Assembly (NCBI GenBank): GCA_031270945.1
Contig: JAISWZ010000649.1
Location: forward strand, 62,001-126,000
DNA length: 64,000 bases
Direction: 5' to 3'
Source: Clostridiales bacterium
GTDB taxonomy: Bacteria > Bacillota > Clostridia > Lachnospirales > WQUN01
In this document: one piece after another, positions 36,401-45,015 of the stretch
Numbering within the stretch: the first letter of the stretch is position 1
Layout: each line of letters starts with the position of its first letter
Position numbers and translations under genes: made by a program
The notes under the pieces: model-generated
What the model saw: only the letters and a program-made list of their open reading frames with translations
The model's database searches: none
What the model was told of the DNA's origin: nothing

Positions 36401-36511
36401 AAGAGGCCTAAGGTTAGAGGCGTCCAGCCACTTTGAGCCCAAAAAGCCCTCACCATCGCTGGATAGCAGCATGTTGCTTATTTCGTCCAATTTCATGTCT
36501 CTATAATCTAT
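33455..36511 (-). CDS. FtsZ/tubulin-like GTPase, paralogue A (C-terminally shortened)
   Basis: About 1018 aa. N-terminal tubulin/FtsZ-like nucleotide-binding domain: 'TLVIGVGKSGIETL' near 44-60, 'EWINPKFNNG' near 120 and the tubulin signature 'SLAGGTGSGLVNDIA' near 190-205. A long helical middle follows, then a highly conserved block (about 810-875: 'HRNEPGHVDFS', 'GGNPEPHG', 'WRNYPRLALR'). GTP-driven polymerisation is family knowledge. Start: GAGG, 8 nt, then ATA; the alternative is a GTG at 36520 that overlaps the Shine-Dalgarno sequence. Ends about 230 residues earlier than paralogues B and C, exactly at a palindromic element. More GC-rich than B and C. Confidence 0.82.
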   Translation of the reverse strand: MDYRDMKLDEISNMLLSSDGEGFLGSKWLDASNLRPLNSLFRTLVIGVGKSGIETLSKLKDKIEKRFDNWEASVKFLGIDSDDADLAKTGLLEHEKFLLHCPESADAFNDPKKREDAVNEWINPKFNNGKDVEALGNPTHNRQVAIAKLYCGKEQGNWQKVKMLITEKIEELNENRGNRHLQVLVVLSLAGGTGSGLVNDIAALTRMALQNSGNLKCNVAGYFYLPYESEMSPFMSNGYAALKEIDFHYSRFQRDQRFADTFIYSHETFRLDASHPQLYDSVSLLSGTYQNIQEAVAQSILLLVSSQNQDELSLAAFESLERKHREATFAKMEYGSGDDYPEDSFHYHSLSVSSVGMPTGLIKGWVFSKLMAAFYRDEGEKSGKPLPEADAEKIRKAALGRLSANDEDNEVKGLELKIIAKVKAWVSKASDDAKLALTRRDVKRKTDDYQAYRKLMEGLVESLEPLNDINQMLDDVAEKYRNLILNYVSQYGPKTIENFICEAGIKSELENVSINVADSVEKEREQVLKILMNAPGKLFFSFSNWKSAYINWAAVSNLLRISSEVKQSIKTRLIEPVCRINGEIQDFAKVIDALATTSNVFDSRERLNKYCNDHIPSFHNLLSDETSYMLARQAGEDAVVPEAQARFRRAVMESFKNNSQKWTDSKNSGASTLEMLDECLKSLDIAETLNQKLELPSFILEVCKAKGENLKNEICEYLANITKRLVKGIKDCYPQDAINYGEKKLCILYPAGLARALHIDLDEIESSMSSDAKIKYANASVLPSGLPDRFSCYLNVDNLPLFSLSNIGAMEDSYNTLLPEQAMIHRNEPGHVDFSTAKGDFRGGNPEPHGYLVKYPIQSDVRQGKYEKEQGLEWRNYPRLALRKAPGLQEEEFMREEFLRIWEEACDQGVIQLMDYGDSFALKRYMCCVFNSDIDYLIHEIARNRLDLTGPKLVNHIVDDLKKGKRYPISLWDSAYLSKGNPDIRIACKNAQRALRRNVPLYIETKKAVQLIRRISQY

Positions 36512-36761
36512 GTTTATCACCTCAACGATTCAGCCGCAAAGAAAGAGGGGCTTTGCTTTCCCTAAACGCCAGGCGTCACTGGGCTTGTCCAGATGAGCTA
36601 TGCTGGCAAGCGCTCAAATATGGATTTCAAGTTGTCCGCTTTAGGAGACAGGCGGCTTCGCTTCCGCTAAAGATAAATGCATTCCCAATCTTAACGCCGC
36701 AAACATATAGATATTCGCAAATACAACACGTTACGCTAAAAAATCGCGAATTTGTGGTATA

Positions 36762-36798
36762 TATAAATCCGGCCTCCATTCGGAGGCCAGGATTTATA
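36762..36798 (-). terminator. Stem-loop upstream of FtsZl-A
   Basis: TATAAATCC-GGCCTCC-ATTC-GGAGGCC-A-GGATTTATA, a long near-perfect stem with one bulge. It could terminate read-through from FtsZl-B or act as an attenuator for FtsZl-A; T-rich tail only moderate. Confidence 0.4.
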
Positions 36799-36959
36799 CG
36801 GACATGTCACAACATTACTTTACGGCTTGAAAAGACCAGAAGTCTGCGAGAAACAGGTTTGTGATATTTAGCAATAATCGTAGCGCGAAAAGAGAAGATA
36901 ACGATCATAACCATTATTATACCACAATAACGCAAGATCAATAATATCCATACGACTTA

Positions 36960-37059
36960 GAGCATATCCCAAAATTAAATCCGAGGCACCAGAAAAATCC
37001 GGCATTGAAGCATTCGCCAGGATTTTTCCGGTGCCATTTCGGAATTTTGGAATATGCAC
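36960..37059. repeat. Palindromic element copy 6, TTA on both sides
   Basis: GAGCATATCCCAAAATTA ... GAATTTTGGAATATGCAC with core CAGAAAAATCCGGC...GCCAGGATTTTTCCGGTG. TTA at 36957-36959 and 37060-37062. Confidence 0.85.
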
Positions 37060-37455
37060 TTAATCAAGGGTTTTGGCTGCACTATGGCTTTAAGGAGTTC
37101 TTACATAGAATCTAGCCATATAATTAGTTTTCGTCCAACAATAGTTCTTGTCCAAAACGGCAACCGAAGCACTTCTTTGTCGCATGTCTGGCGGTTTAGC
37201 GACAGCCTTTACGATTTGGGTCGAGGATTGAGAAACCTCTCCGCGTGCAAATTCCTCAGATCCTGCCCCCAATGCGTAGAGGGCGAGAGCCTTGCCTATG
37301 CCGCACTTTTTGGAGAACGCTTCATTGCTGTAAAGCAGCCTCTTTTAGGTGCGAAAGCAAGGTGCAGATCAAAACGATCTCATATAGACATATTGTCATG
37401 TTCGACCGACAAATTTATCATATTAAGTGAAATCTCGGAACTTTCAGAATGTACT

Positions 37456-37523
37456 ATAACTTTTGTTAAAGGCTTTCATCTTAGACAATAACTTTTGTTA
37501 GAAATAGCCAACAACTTTTGTTA
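37456..37523. promoter_or_regulatory. Three ATAACTTTTGTTA repeats
   Basis: ATAACTTTTGTTA at 37456-37468 and 37488-37500, and ACAACTTTTGTTA at 37511-37523. Each is a partial dyad (TAAC...GTTA). Candidate protein-binding sites in the FtsZl-A upstream region. Confidence 0.45.
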
Positions 37524-37698
37524 TCCTTCATACGTTTGTCTTGCGCAAATATGCTGCTCGCCCTAAAATTAAAAGGTTTTTTTGAGTTAGGTTTGGCTCA
37601 GTTTGCTGAAATATGCTTGTCTAATAAAGTAATTTTGCAATATTCACTAAATGTTGATTAAAGGTCGTGTTGATTACTATATAGCATCATAGTTAGTT

Positions 37699-40600
37699 TT
37701 ATATTAACTCTTTGCAAATCTCGTAAATCTCATTTACTGTTTTATAAATGTATATAGCATACTCCAAGAATTCGACATTTTCTCGCGCTTGATCATTTTC
37801 TTCGATCAAAGCTTCTTTTTTATATCCTTTCAATTCTCTACTATACCGATCAACAAATTTGGTTGCCTCAATATTAAATGGACTTATGTTGTTTAAGGCT
37901 TCTTTAAAACTATCAAAATCACCGGAGAGAAAGCTTTTTATTGCTATTTGTTCGTTAATGTTAATTTCATCTTTTATTGACTCAATCAAGCTTTCGCCTA
38001 GATGGCCTTGCTTCTTAATGTATCTAGCAAATGCTCTGCAAATAGCTATAAGGGTGAATTCTTTTGTAATATCCTTGTTTGGTGCAAATGACAAATCATC
38101 TTCTTCTCCAGATAAAAATGGATCTCCGAGTTTTTCTCTATGAATCAACGATTCAAACTTATTTTCAGCTCGTCCCGAAATTTCAATATTTATATCCCAT
38201 GCATCAAATGAATGATTTTCAAGTTTTATTACACTCCACGCTATCGCTTTAACAATTAATATTGCAAGATTTTGTTGCCATATTGGTTCATTGATTTTTT
38301 TTAATTTATCATGTATCAGCTTAACCACTTCGATTGTTCGTTTTAAAGCAACATATAGAGGCACCTGTCGACGCAATGAAATCATAGCGTTGCTTTGAGC
38401 AATTTGCTCATTGTCGCTTCCTTTGCTTAGATAACCAGATTCAAACAGTTTCAATTCATATATTTTGCCGTTAACCGTAGGCGGCAGATTCATGACATAT
38501 CTATATTTTCCCTTTTCAATAGCGATATTTCCTATAAAATCTATCAAGGGTTTGCCTAGCGCTAAAAGCCCATTATTATCTCTTATATCATATGTACATA
38601 AATAATCATCCACATTTACGTCTGCAAACACACGACATGTGTAAGAGTATATTCCGGAATCCTGTTGCATTTCAATGATCCCAAGTGCTAACGCCTGATT
38701 CCATACAGGCATAAATTCAACGGCTAAGAAATTATTTATTTCAGTATTCCCATAATTTCTAAGAGCTAGGTTCGGGTAATTTCGCCAAGCAAGTCCGCGC
38801 CTCGGATCAAATTTGCCTTCTCTAGCATCTCCTGGATTCGGATACTTCACCATTGTCCCATGGGGCTCTGGATAGCCTCCCTTGTTGTCACCTGGCATCG
38901 TAGAAAAGTCAACGTGCCCAGACTCATTTCGATGTATCAATCCGTTTTCTACCATTTCAAAATAGGAACACTCTAGATTCTCTATCTCCCGTAAAGAGAA
39001 TAGCGGAAGTGCATCGGCAATCTCATATGCAACAATTTTATCTGACATTTCTAAAGGCAATGCTTCTGCATTTGGATCATTTTTTTTAGCGGCACTTGCT
39101 ATTTGGTCATGTATTTGTGTTAATGGTAAATCAAAATTAGGGGAATTCGCGATATCCTCTGGGTATAAAATATATTTCTGCTTACCTCCGTAAGAATTTC
39201 CACTTTGTGGATAAAGTATTTTTGTCTTATCTATCAATTTTGTTGTAATTCTACTTAAATAATTAAGCATTTCAGTATTAACGTCTCCACCTTTGGCAAC
39301 ACACATGGCATAGCAAAATTCTGAAAGCTTTAATTTTTCATCCAAATCGCTGGATATATGTAAGCCTTCTATGCACTTGTCAAATAAATTGCGAGCTTTA
39401 ATGATCATTTCCCATGAGTTATCATCAGTCCATTCATTTGTATTAGCTTTGAACGATTCAGTAATAGCTCTCCTGAATTCCATTTTTCTGTTTTGCGTAG
39501 CTACATCAGCTACCTGTCGTGTAACCCAATTATAAGATTCAGTATCATCTATAAGATTTAACATGTTTGGATAATTCCGCTCACAATAATCATTTAGATA
39601 CAACAAAGATTCTAATGGTTCACCAGCAGATTTATAGATAACTAGCAGAGACTCTAAGACTCTTGTGAAATCTCTAATTTGATCATTCAATTTGTTTACT
39701 GGATCTAAAAAAAGATCCTTTATCGAGCTCTCAACATTTTTGCAAATATATTCAATTTCACAAGCCGTTAGCCAGTCTCGATAAGCAATTTTCCATTTTT
39801 TAACATCAAACAGTAGGCGATTACGGATATCTTCCATTAATTCTAATGAACGTTGTTTATCAATTTCTGCAGTTTGCAGTAACCGTCTTATATCATCGTA
39901 AATTCTTTGTAATTTAGCTTGTATTAAAACAAATTTATCGTTTTGTATGTCTTCACCATATATTATATTTGCCGCAACAAAAGGCCCATATTGTAGCATT
40001 ATGTTCAAAATAGCATTATGATATCCATCTGCTTGTTCTTTAATCATCCTATTTATATGCATTAGCAGAACTTCTTGAGATACTATTTTATCAATTACAT
40101 CTCTAAAAAATAAGTATCTTTCAGTTTCATTTTTAACGTCTTTATGGCTAATATAAGGCACATGCCTTAACCCAAATTCGAATCGCTCTTTAACCCATAA
40201 TTCGGTTAAGCATTTAATTTTACTCACCAAATCACCATGAACAATTCCAAATTCAGAGTCATTCCAATCTATTCCATAAATAATCTTATCGAGAATTTGG
40301 CTAGTTTCTTCTTTGGACAATGGCTGCCGTGAAAAGCCTCCATCTATACTGCATTGATTGTCATCATTATAAAATGCTGAAACAACTTGGTTGATAGACC
40401 AAGCCTTTATGATTTTCATTGGCAATCCAGCTGTATATATGCCCAAGCTTAAGTAATTAAAAGTATGGTTTGGATTATCGTCCCGTCCATTTTTTGTCAT
40501 ATTGCTTAATATATTATTTCGGTGGTTTAATGCTTTGTTCATAAATACCTGCAAGTTGAATAGACTAGATTTTCTTACTGAAATCATTGAAATCAAAGAT

Positions 40601-41541
40601 TCAACTACAGTAACTCGACAATCTTTATCAGACATATTGCTGTAATTTGAAATAAGGTAAACGCTGTTATATAAATGCGGATGAGTTTCGTCTATATTAA
40701 AAACGTTTTTTTCACCTGGGTAAATAAATCTATCAGTAAAATCAGAATATCGCTGAAACCTTGAGTAGTAATAGTCTATTTCTTTTAGCGCAGCGTATCC
40801 ATTAGCTTCAATGCTTTTTAAGGCTTGGTGCGACACAAGATGCTCAACTGTGTCTGGCAAATAAAAATATCCTGTAATTAAGCTGTCTGCGAGTGCCAAG
40901 TCGACTTTCGATAGCGCTAATCTTGTAATCGCAGCTATGTCGTTTACAAGTCCACCTCCAGTGCCTCCAGCCAACCCAAGAACGATAACAACTTGAATTG
41001 GTCGATTCCAACAATAAGCATTTAATGAATTGATCTTATCATATATTTTTTCTTGTAACAATTGCGAGTTAAACTTATCATTTAAATTCTTACCATACAG
41101 CTTAGATATACCGACTTGACGAATTTGACTACTACCTTCTTGTTTAACATAAGTGCCATGATTAAAGTTAGGGTTAATCCAATCATTAACTGTCTCATCC
41201 CGCTTAATTGTAATGTCAAAGCACAAAGCAGATCCCTTGCATGAAAGCATTAATATATCGTCCGGTTGGTGAAGCTTAGAAATGTATAACTCTTCTAAAG
41301 ATGTATCAACCGCAAGAAGTTTTACGTAATTATCCCAGTTTGAAAATCTGCGATTTAACTCAGTCTTAAGAGAACTAATCGTTTTAACTCCTGAACCACC
41401 GACACCAATCACTAGCAAACCTGTGTTGCTGCCAATAGGCTTCATAATAGATGCCTGAAAAAGATCAATATTCGAAGCATTCAAATCTGTAAATCCTATT
41501 TTCTTCATAATATCCCTGTCGCTCAAATATCGAAATGGAAT
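37699..41541 (-). CDS. FtsZ/tubulin-like GTPase, paralogue B
   Basis: About 1280 aa. Tubulin-like N-domain: 'LLVIGVGGSGVKTISSLK' and the signature 'GLAGGTGGGLVNDIAAI' (third Ser replaced by Gly), with 'DWINPNFNHG' between. A long helical middle follows, then the conserved block 'HRNESGHVDFS', 'GGYPEPHG', 'AWRNYPNLALR'. A C-terminal ~230-residue helical domain is shared with C and absent from A. Start: the alignable N-terminus of paralogue C (IIPFR-L) continues upstream of the first TTG (41526), and GGAGG is followed after 8 nt by ATT 41541. ATG 41508 has only a weak site. Strongly AT-rich compared with A. Confidence 0.85.
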   Translation of the reverse strand: MPFRYLSDRDIMKKIGFTDLNASNIDLFQASIMKPIGSNTGLLVIGVGGSGVKTISSLKTELNRRFSNWDNYVKLLAVDTSLEELYISKLHQPDDILMLSCKGSALCFDITIKRDETVNDWINPNFNHGTYVKQEGSSQIRQVGISKLYGKNLNDKFNSQLLQEKIYDKINSLNAYCWNRPIQVVIVLGLAGGTGGGLVNDIAAITRLALSKVDLALADSLITGYFYLPDTVEHLVSHQALKSIEANGYAALKEIDYYYSRFQRYSDFTDRFIYPGEKNVFNIDETHPHLYNSVYLISNYSNMSDKDCRVTVVESLISMISVRKSSLFNLQVFMNKALNHRNNILSNMTKNGRDDNPNHTFNYLSLGIYTAGLPMKIIKAWSINQVVSAFYNDDNQCSIDGGFSRQPLSKEETSQILDKIIYGIDWNDSEFGIVHGDLVSKIKCLTELWVKERFEFGLRHVPYISHKDVKNETERYLFFRDVIDKIVSQEVLLMHINRMIKEQADGYHNAILNIMLQYGPFVAANIIYGEDIQNDKFVLIQAKLQRIYDDIRRLLQTAEIDKQRSLELMEDIRNRLLFDVKKWKIAYRDWLTACEIEYICKNVESSIKDLFLDPVNKLNDQIRDFTRVLESLLVIYKSAGEPLESLLYLNDYCERNYPNMLNLIDDTESYNWVTRQVADVATQNRKMEFRRAITESFKANTNEWTDDNSWEMIIKARNLFDKCIEGLHISSDLDEKLKLSEFCYAMCVAKGGDVNTEMLNYLSRITTKLIDKTKILYPQSGNSYGGKQKYILYPEDIANSPNFDLPLTQIHDQIASAAKKNDPNAEALPLEMSDKIVAYEIADALPLFSLREIENLECSYFEMVENGLIHRNESGHVDFSTMPGDNKGGYPEPHGTMVKYPNPGDAREGKFDPRRGLAWRNYPNLALRNYGNTEINNFLAVEFMPVWNQALALGIIEMQQDSGIYSYTCRVFADVNVDDYLCTYDIRDNNGLLALGKPLIDFIGNIAIEKGKYRYVMNLPPTVNGKIYELKLFESGYLSKGSDNEQIAQSNAMISLRRQVPLYVALKRTIEVVKLIHDKLKKINEPIWQQNLAILIVKAIAWSVIKLENHSFDAWDINIEISGRAENKFESLIHREKLGDPFLSGEEDDLSFAPNKDITKEFTLIAICRAFARYIKKQGHLGESLIESIKDEININEQIAIKSFLSGDFDSFKEALNNISPFNIEATKFVDRYSRELKGYKKEALIEENDQARENVEFLEYAIYIYKTVNEIYEICKELI

Positions 41542-42271
41542 GATGATCGCCTCCGAAATATTTATTCTAATAAATTGTCATATCCATGTTAAGCTTTCAT
41601 TCCAATGTAAATCAAAAAGTTTTATTATTGTATTATTAGATTTTGATATGCATTGCAATCCCCGTAAATTTTACTTGCTCTTTTATAGATGTTTATAAAA
41701 TAGCCCAGGATATGCCCTTTACAAGGTAAATGCTCTGAAAATAGCTATAAGGATGTATCCTTTAACCCAGAACCGGCTACCCATATTGCCAAAGTGCTAT
41801 AATCGCTGTACATTGGTTTTCTAGCACAAAAAATCAGCAAGCTATTCTAAGATCTTCATGTCTTGATTAACGTTCTTGAATTATAGCACAAAAGCATAAT
41901 TGAAAAATTGGCAATCAAAAAAAGACTCCAGTATAAGGAGCTACATGCGATACCATTTTCTTCTTAATCTCAATCTATGTTATGATTCTGCCGTAACAAT
42001 TACTTGACAAATAGACGTATTCCTATAACCACAATATTTGTCCCCCGCATGTGCCTTTAGTCAATGCATTGGTCTTTAGTTAAACCCGCATAGACTACGA
42101 TATCAGCATCGCGCATACTCCCGAATTTTGCTTGGCATCTAGAATTTGTAGCCTTTATTAAAATTCGAGAGTATGCGCTTAATCAATAAAATTTTTGCTT
42201 TAATATTTAGTTATTCCTTTACCAAACAAAAGTTTATTTAATCGGCAATGAAATGTGGCTATGTTTGCTCT
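41542..42271. other. Spacer upstream of FtsZl-B
   Basis: AT-rich, no gene. It contains palindromic element copy 7 (42111-42178) and, around 41984-42012, the motif TATGATTCTGCCGTAA that also occurs in the conserved element at 57841. Confidence 0.5.
42111..42178. repeat. Diverged palindromic element copy 7
   Basis: GCGCATACTCCCGAATTTT ... AAAATTCGAGAGTATGCGC, followed by TTA. The arms match each other but have drifted together from the family consensus, suggesting the pairing itself is maintained. Confidence 0.7.
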
Positions 42272-44932
42272 CTACCGACCATAAGCATTATCGCCTTGTG
42301 AATTCGATATGTTCATGGCTTTATCAGGATTTTCTTTAAATAAATCATCGTTGAATGGTGATTTAATCAGCAATATTGTAGATATAACAACCGCTGCTAT
42401 GAAAACCAAAGCTATAGATAACATTATAGCTTTTTTCTTTTTTAAAGTCTTGCCTTTATTTTCACTTTCACTTGATTTAGTTTCATTGCTTTCTGACTTT
42501 AAAGCCTCATTATTTTTTATTTTTTTATTTTTCTTCCATATTGCGATGAATTTCTTTCCTTCAGTTTTCAACCATCCTTCAAATTTATACCCTTTTATTG
42601 GATAAGGTTCACGTGTCGGCTTTTGCTCTTCAGTTAGAAACTCATACCATGTCTCTTTTTTGAATAGTATGGGGATTTTCGATACGTAACTTAAAACTTT
42701 GTAAGTATAGAGTCGTATATCTTCTTTTACATCCCAATCACTAACATCGACTTCTCTAATAGGTCTTCCATTAAATAAAATCTGATATTTCCCACTTTGA
42801 ACATGGGCATCCGCACTCATTTTGTTATTATCCTTGTCTAACAATTCAATTGAAGGCGGATTACTCCCATACACCTCGCTGTCAATAAACAAATTTATTT
42901 TAACAGTTCTCAGATTTACTGGTTTACTCTCAACAGCGCTTATAGTTTTGCTACTTGTTTCAGATGTTTTTAATTTTTTTAAAACTTCAGCTTCATATCT
43001 GTCAATCTGGTCTTTTAAGTTCCCAATTTGCCTTTCAATTTCACGAAGCTTTTGCATCAAATCATTATTTTCATTTGTTATAGAATTTTGAGTAGTTATT
43101 TGAGCGTTATCTCTTCCGGTTTTTCCTGTTTTTTTAATATGTCGAGTTGCGCTCTTTGGATTTTGAACAGAACTATTTGCTTTAGATTTCTCTATTGTAA
43201 TTTTTTCTTGAATGTTTTTAATGTCTTTACTAAGCACTGTGTTAACATCTGAAATAGCCGCTCTTAATCCATCAAGTTTCGTAATTATTGGCATAGGCAT
43301 GTCAGATAAATTTGAATCTATTTTTTGAATTACATTTAATAATGTCGTTAATGATTCATCATAATTTCTGAATTTATTGTTTATTGAAGTTGTCGCATCT
43401 AAGATTGACATTTCTACACTATCGAATTTTTCATCAAGTTTGTAAAGTTCGATACTCGTTTTTACCGCAGTTAATGCATCAGTAATTTCTATTGGCAAAG
43501 AAGTGATAAACGCTTGAAGCTCAATTTGCTTTTTCAACAAGTTTCCAATGCGTTCGTTTGTTGTTGTAGATTGTTCCGAAAAGGAATTCAACTGCTTTTC
43601 GACATGCTCTCTTAGAGCTTTGTCAGACGCTATCTGCGCTGAAGATTGAGCGCTGATGAAATTTTTCATCTCCTTTATTTCTTCAAGCACAGTGCGTTCC
43701 TCCTCATTTCGTTCTATTACAGCATTGAACCGCTTTATTCCAATGCCAAGGTAATTCATTCTCTTTCTGCAATACTCAAGACAGCTCTGTCTTTGCTCAA
43801 GTGGAAGTCGCTCATCATTAATGAGCGCCTTTAAAAGATCTTCCGGTATTAATCCATCCCTAATCAACGAAGGCACTCTATCACTAAACATGATTTCCAA
43901 TTTCGTGTTCCAAGACGCTGTGTCTTTATGCCTAGCGACAAGTGAAGGCAAGTCAGAAAACTTATCAGAGCTTTCAGATTTCCACCAAATATGAACAGGG
44001 TCAATTTCACTGTAAGCCATCTCAAACAAGTCCGCCAATTGTCGCTCAAGGGAGTCGCTTTTATTTAACTTTTCAAAAAATTCTTCCCTTTTATTATGTG
44101 ACATTTTAACCCAAGCAGATGCTTTTGACAGTTCACCGCGTGATTCATATACTTGCTGTCCAAAATTAATTACTTCAATTTCATCACTCGGTGGAATTTC
44201 GCAACTTTCAGGAACAATATATATTCTCGGTGAATAAACTTTTGATAACATTGTCATCTCAATCTTATGGCACGTTGAAAAACCGGTTTTCCAACGTGCC
44301 TCTGGAGGAATATAACTGTACAATGATGCAAGGATGGGGCGAGATGTCTTATAAAGTCCATTCTTCTGATACTTTTCTCTCGGGATTTTAAGGATTATCG
44401 TCTTTCCTTTAGCTAACGCAGATAGAGCTTCTGGAAGGCAACCTACATCTTCATGCCCTGGTTCAAGACATGGCTCATAGTCAATAATTGAGCATTCATC
44501 CTCAAGTTTCAACCAGTTATATCTTAAGACTAAAGCAGTTGAATACGGCACTAGCCTAGCGCCTAAGATATATTGATGGAAATCAGGGACTGACTCAGAC
44601 TGAAAAACATCGAGATATGTATAGCAGTAAATTTGGCCAAAGTAAAACAACCGTTTCTTCCAGTCCGGTTGCGGAGCGCATCTACCAATTGAAAATATGC
44701 TATTTTCAACGTTCCGCGCATTTTTGTGCCAAATATATGTAACCGTTTCAATCTGATCAGTGACCTTAAAATGAGGATCGTTTCGGGGAGCTTGAGGCAT
44801 GTTTCTAAAATTTAAGCTGACGATTTCCTCTTCATGATCGTCTAAATAAGGCATAGATACATTTCCAGCAACATAGTTTTGATAATTTCTTTCATCTTGA
44901 TCACTAATCATCAATTTGCAGTATCTTTGCAC
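42272..44932 (-). CDS. Coiled-coil, single-TM protein; possible GTPase-associated (GAP1-like) partner
   Basis: 886 aa from GTG 44932 (GGGATG seven bases upstream; ATG 44911 is the alternative). The N-terminal ~390 residues contain 'QNYVAGNVSMPYLDDHEEE', 'ALSALAKGKTIILKIP' and 'LYSYIPPEARWKTGFSTC', resembling the N-domain of GTPase-associated protein 1 of NTPase conflict systems; this is tentative. Residues about 400-690 are long coiled coils. A beta-rich segment (about 690-790) has an 'IKGYKFEGWLKTEGKKFIAI' repeat-like motif. One TM helix lies near 835-856, leaving a short outside tail. It probably tethers the adjacent GTPase or the FtsZ-like filaments to the membrane. Confidence 0.6.
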   Translation of the reverse strand: MQRYCKLMISDQDERNYQNYVAGNVSMPYLDDHEEEIVSLNFRNMPQAPRNDPHFKVTDQIETVTYIWHKNARNVENSIFSIGRCAPQPDWKKRLFYFGQIYCYTYLDVFQSESVPDFHQYILGARLVPYSTALVLRYNWLKLEDECSIIDYEPCLEPGHEDVGCLPEALSALAKGKTIILKIPREKYQKNGLYKTSRPILASLYSYIPPEARWKTGFSTCHKIEMTMLSKVYSPRIYIVPESCEIPPSDEIEVINFGQQVYESRGELSKASAWVKMSHNKREEFFEKLNKSDSLERQLADLFEMAYSEIDPVHIWWKSESSDKFSDLPSLVARHKDTASWNTKLEIMFSDRVPSLIRDGLIPEDLLKALINDERLPLEQRQSCLEYCRKRMNYLGIGIKRFNAVIERNEEERTVLEEIKEMKNFISAQSSAQIASDKALREHVEKQLNSFSEQSTTTNERIGNLLKKQIELQAFITSLPIEITDALTAVKTSIELYKLDEKFDSVEMSILDATTSINNKFRNYDESLTTLLNVIQKIDSNLSDMPMPIITKLDGLRAAISDVNTVLSKDIKNIQEKITIEKSKANSSVQNPKSATRHIKKTGKTGRDNAQITTQNSITNENNDLMQKLREIERQIGNLKDQIDRYEAEVLKKLKTSETSSKTISAVESKPVNLRTVKINLFIDSEVYGSNPPSIELLDKDNNKMSADAHVQSGKYQILFNGRPIREVDVSDWDVKEDIRLYTYKVLSYVSKIPILFKKETWYEFLTEEQKPTREPYPIKGYKFEGWLKTEGKKFIAIWKKNKKIKNNEALKSESNETKSSESENKGKTLKKKKAIMLSIALVFIAAVVISTILLIKSPFNDDLFKENPDKAMNISNSQGDNAYGR

Positions 44933-45015
44933 CCTATCACATCCCGAAAATTATAAAATCTCCAATTAAATCATATTTTCAATATTTTTTATTTACATCA
45001 ATTGAGACTATTATA

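Larger units (their letters stand above)
36512..37698. other. 1.2-kb spacer between FtsZl-A and FtsZl-B
   Basis: No credible gene. It holds, in order, a hairpin (36762-36798), a palindromic element (36960-37059), a ~50-bp island-specific conserved element (37060-37122) and three ATAACTTTTGTTA-type repeats (37456-37523). A 145-codon frame at 37054-37491 has no ribosome binding site and runs through these elements. Confidence 0.6.

Noticed and set aside
36433-36864. Open frame antisense to the FtsZl-A start
   Set aside because: Overlaps the well-supported FtsZl-A N-terminus and its leader; no ribosome binding site.
37054-37491. 145-codon open frame on the plus strand
   Set aside because: It has no ribosome binding site, starts inside a palindromic element, runs through repeat motifs and has no domain-like composition.
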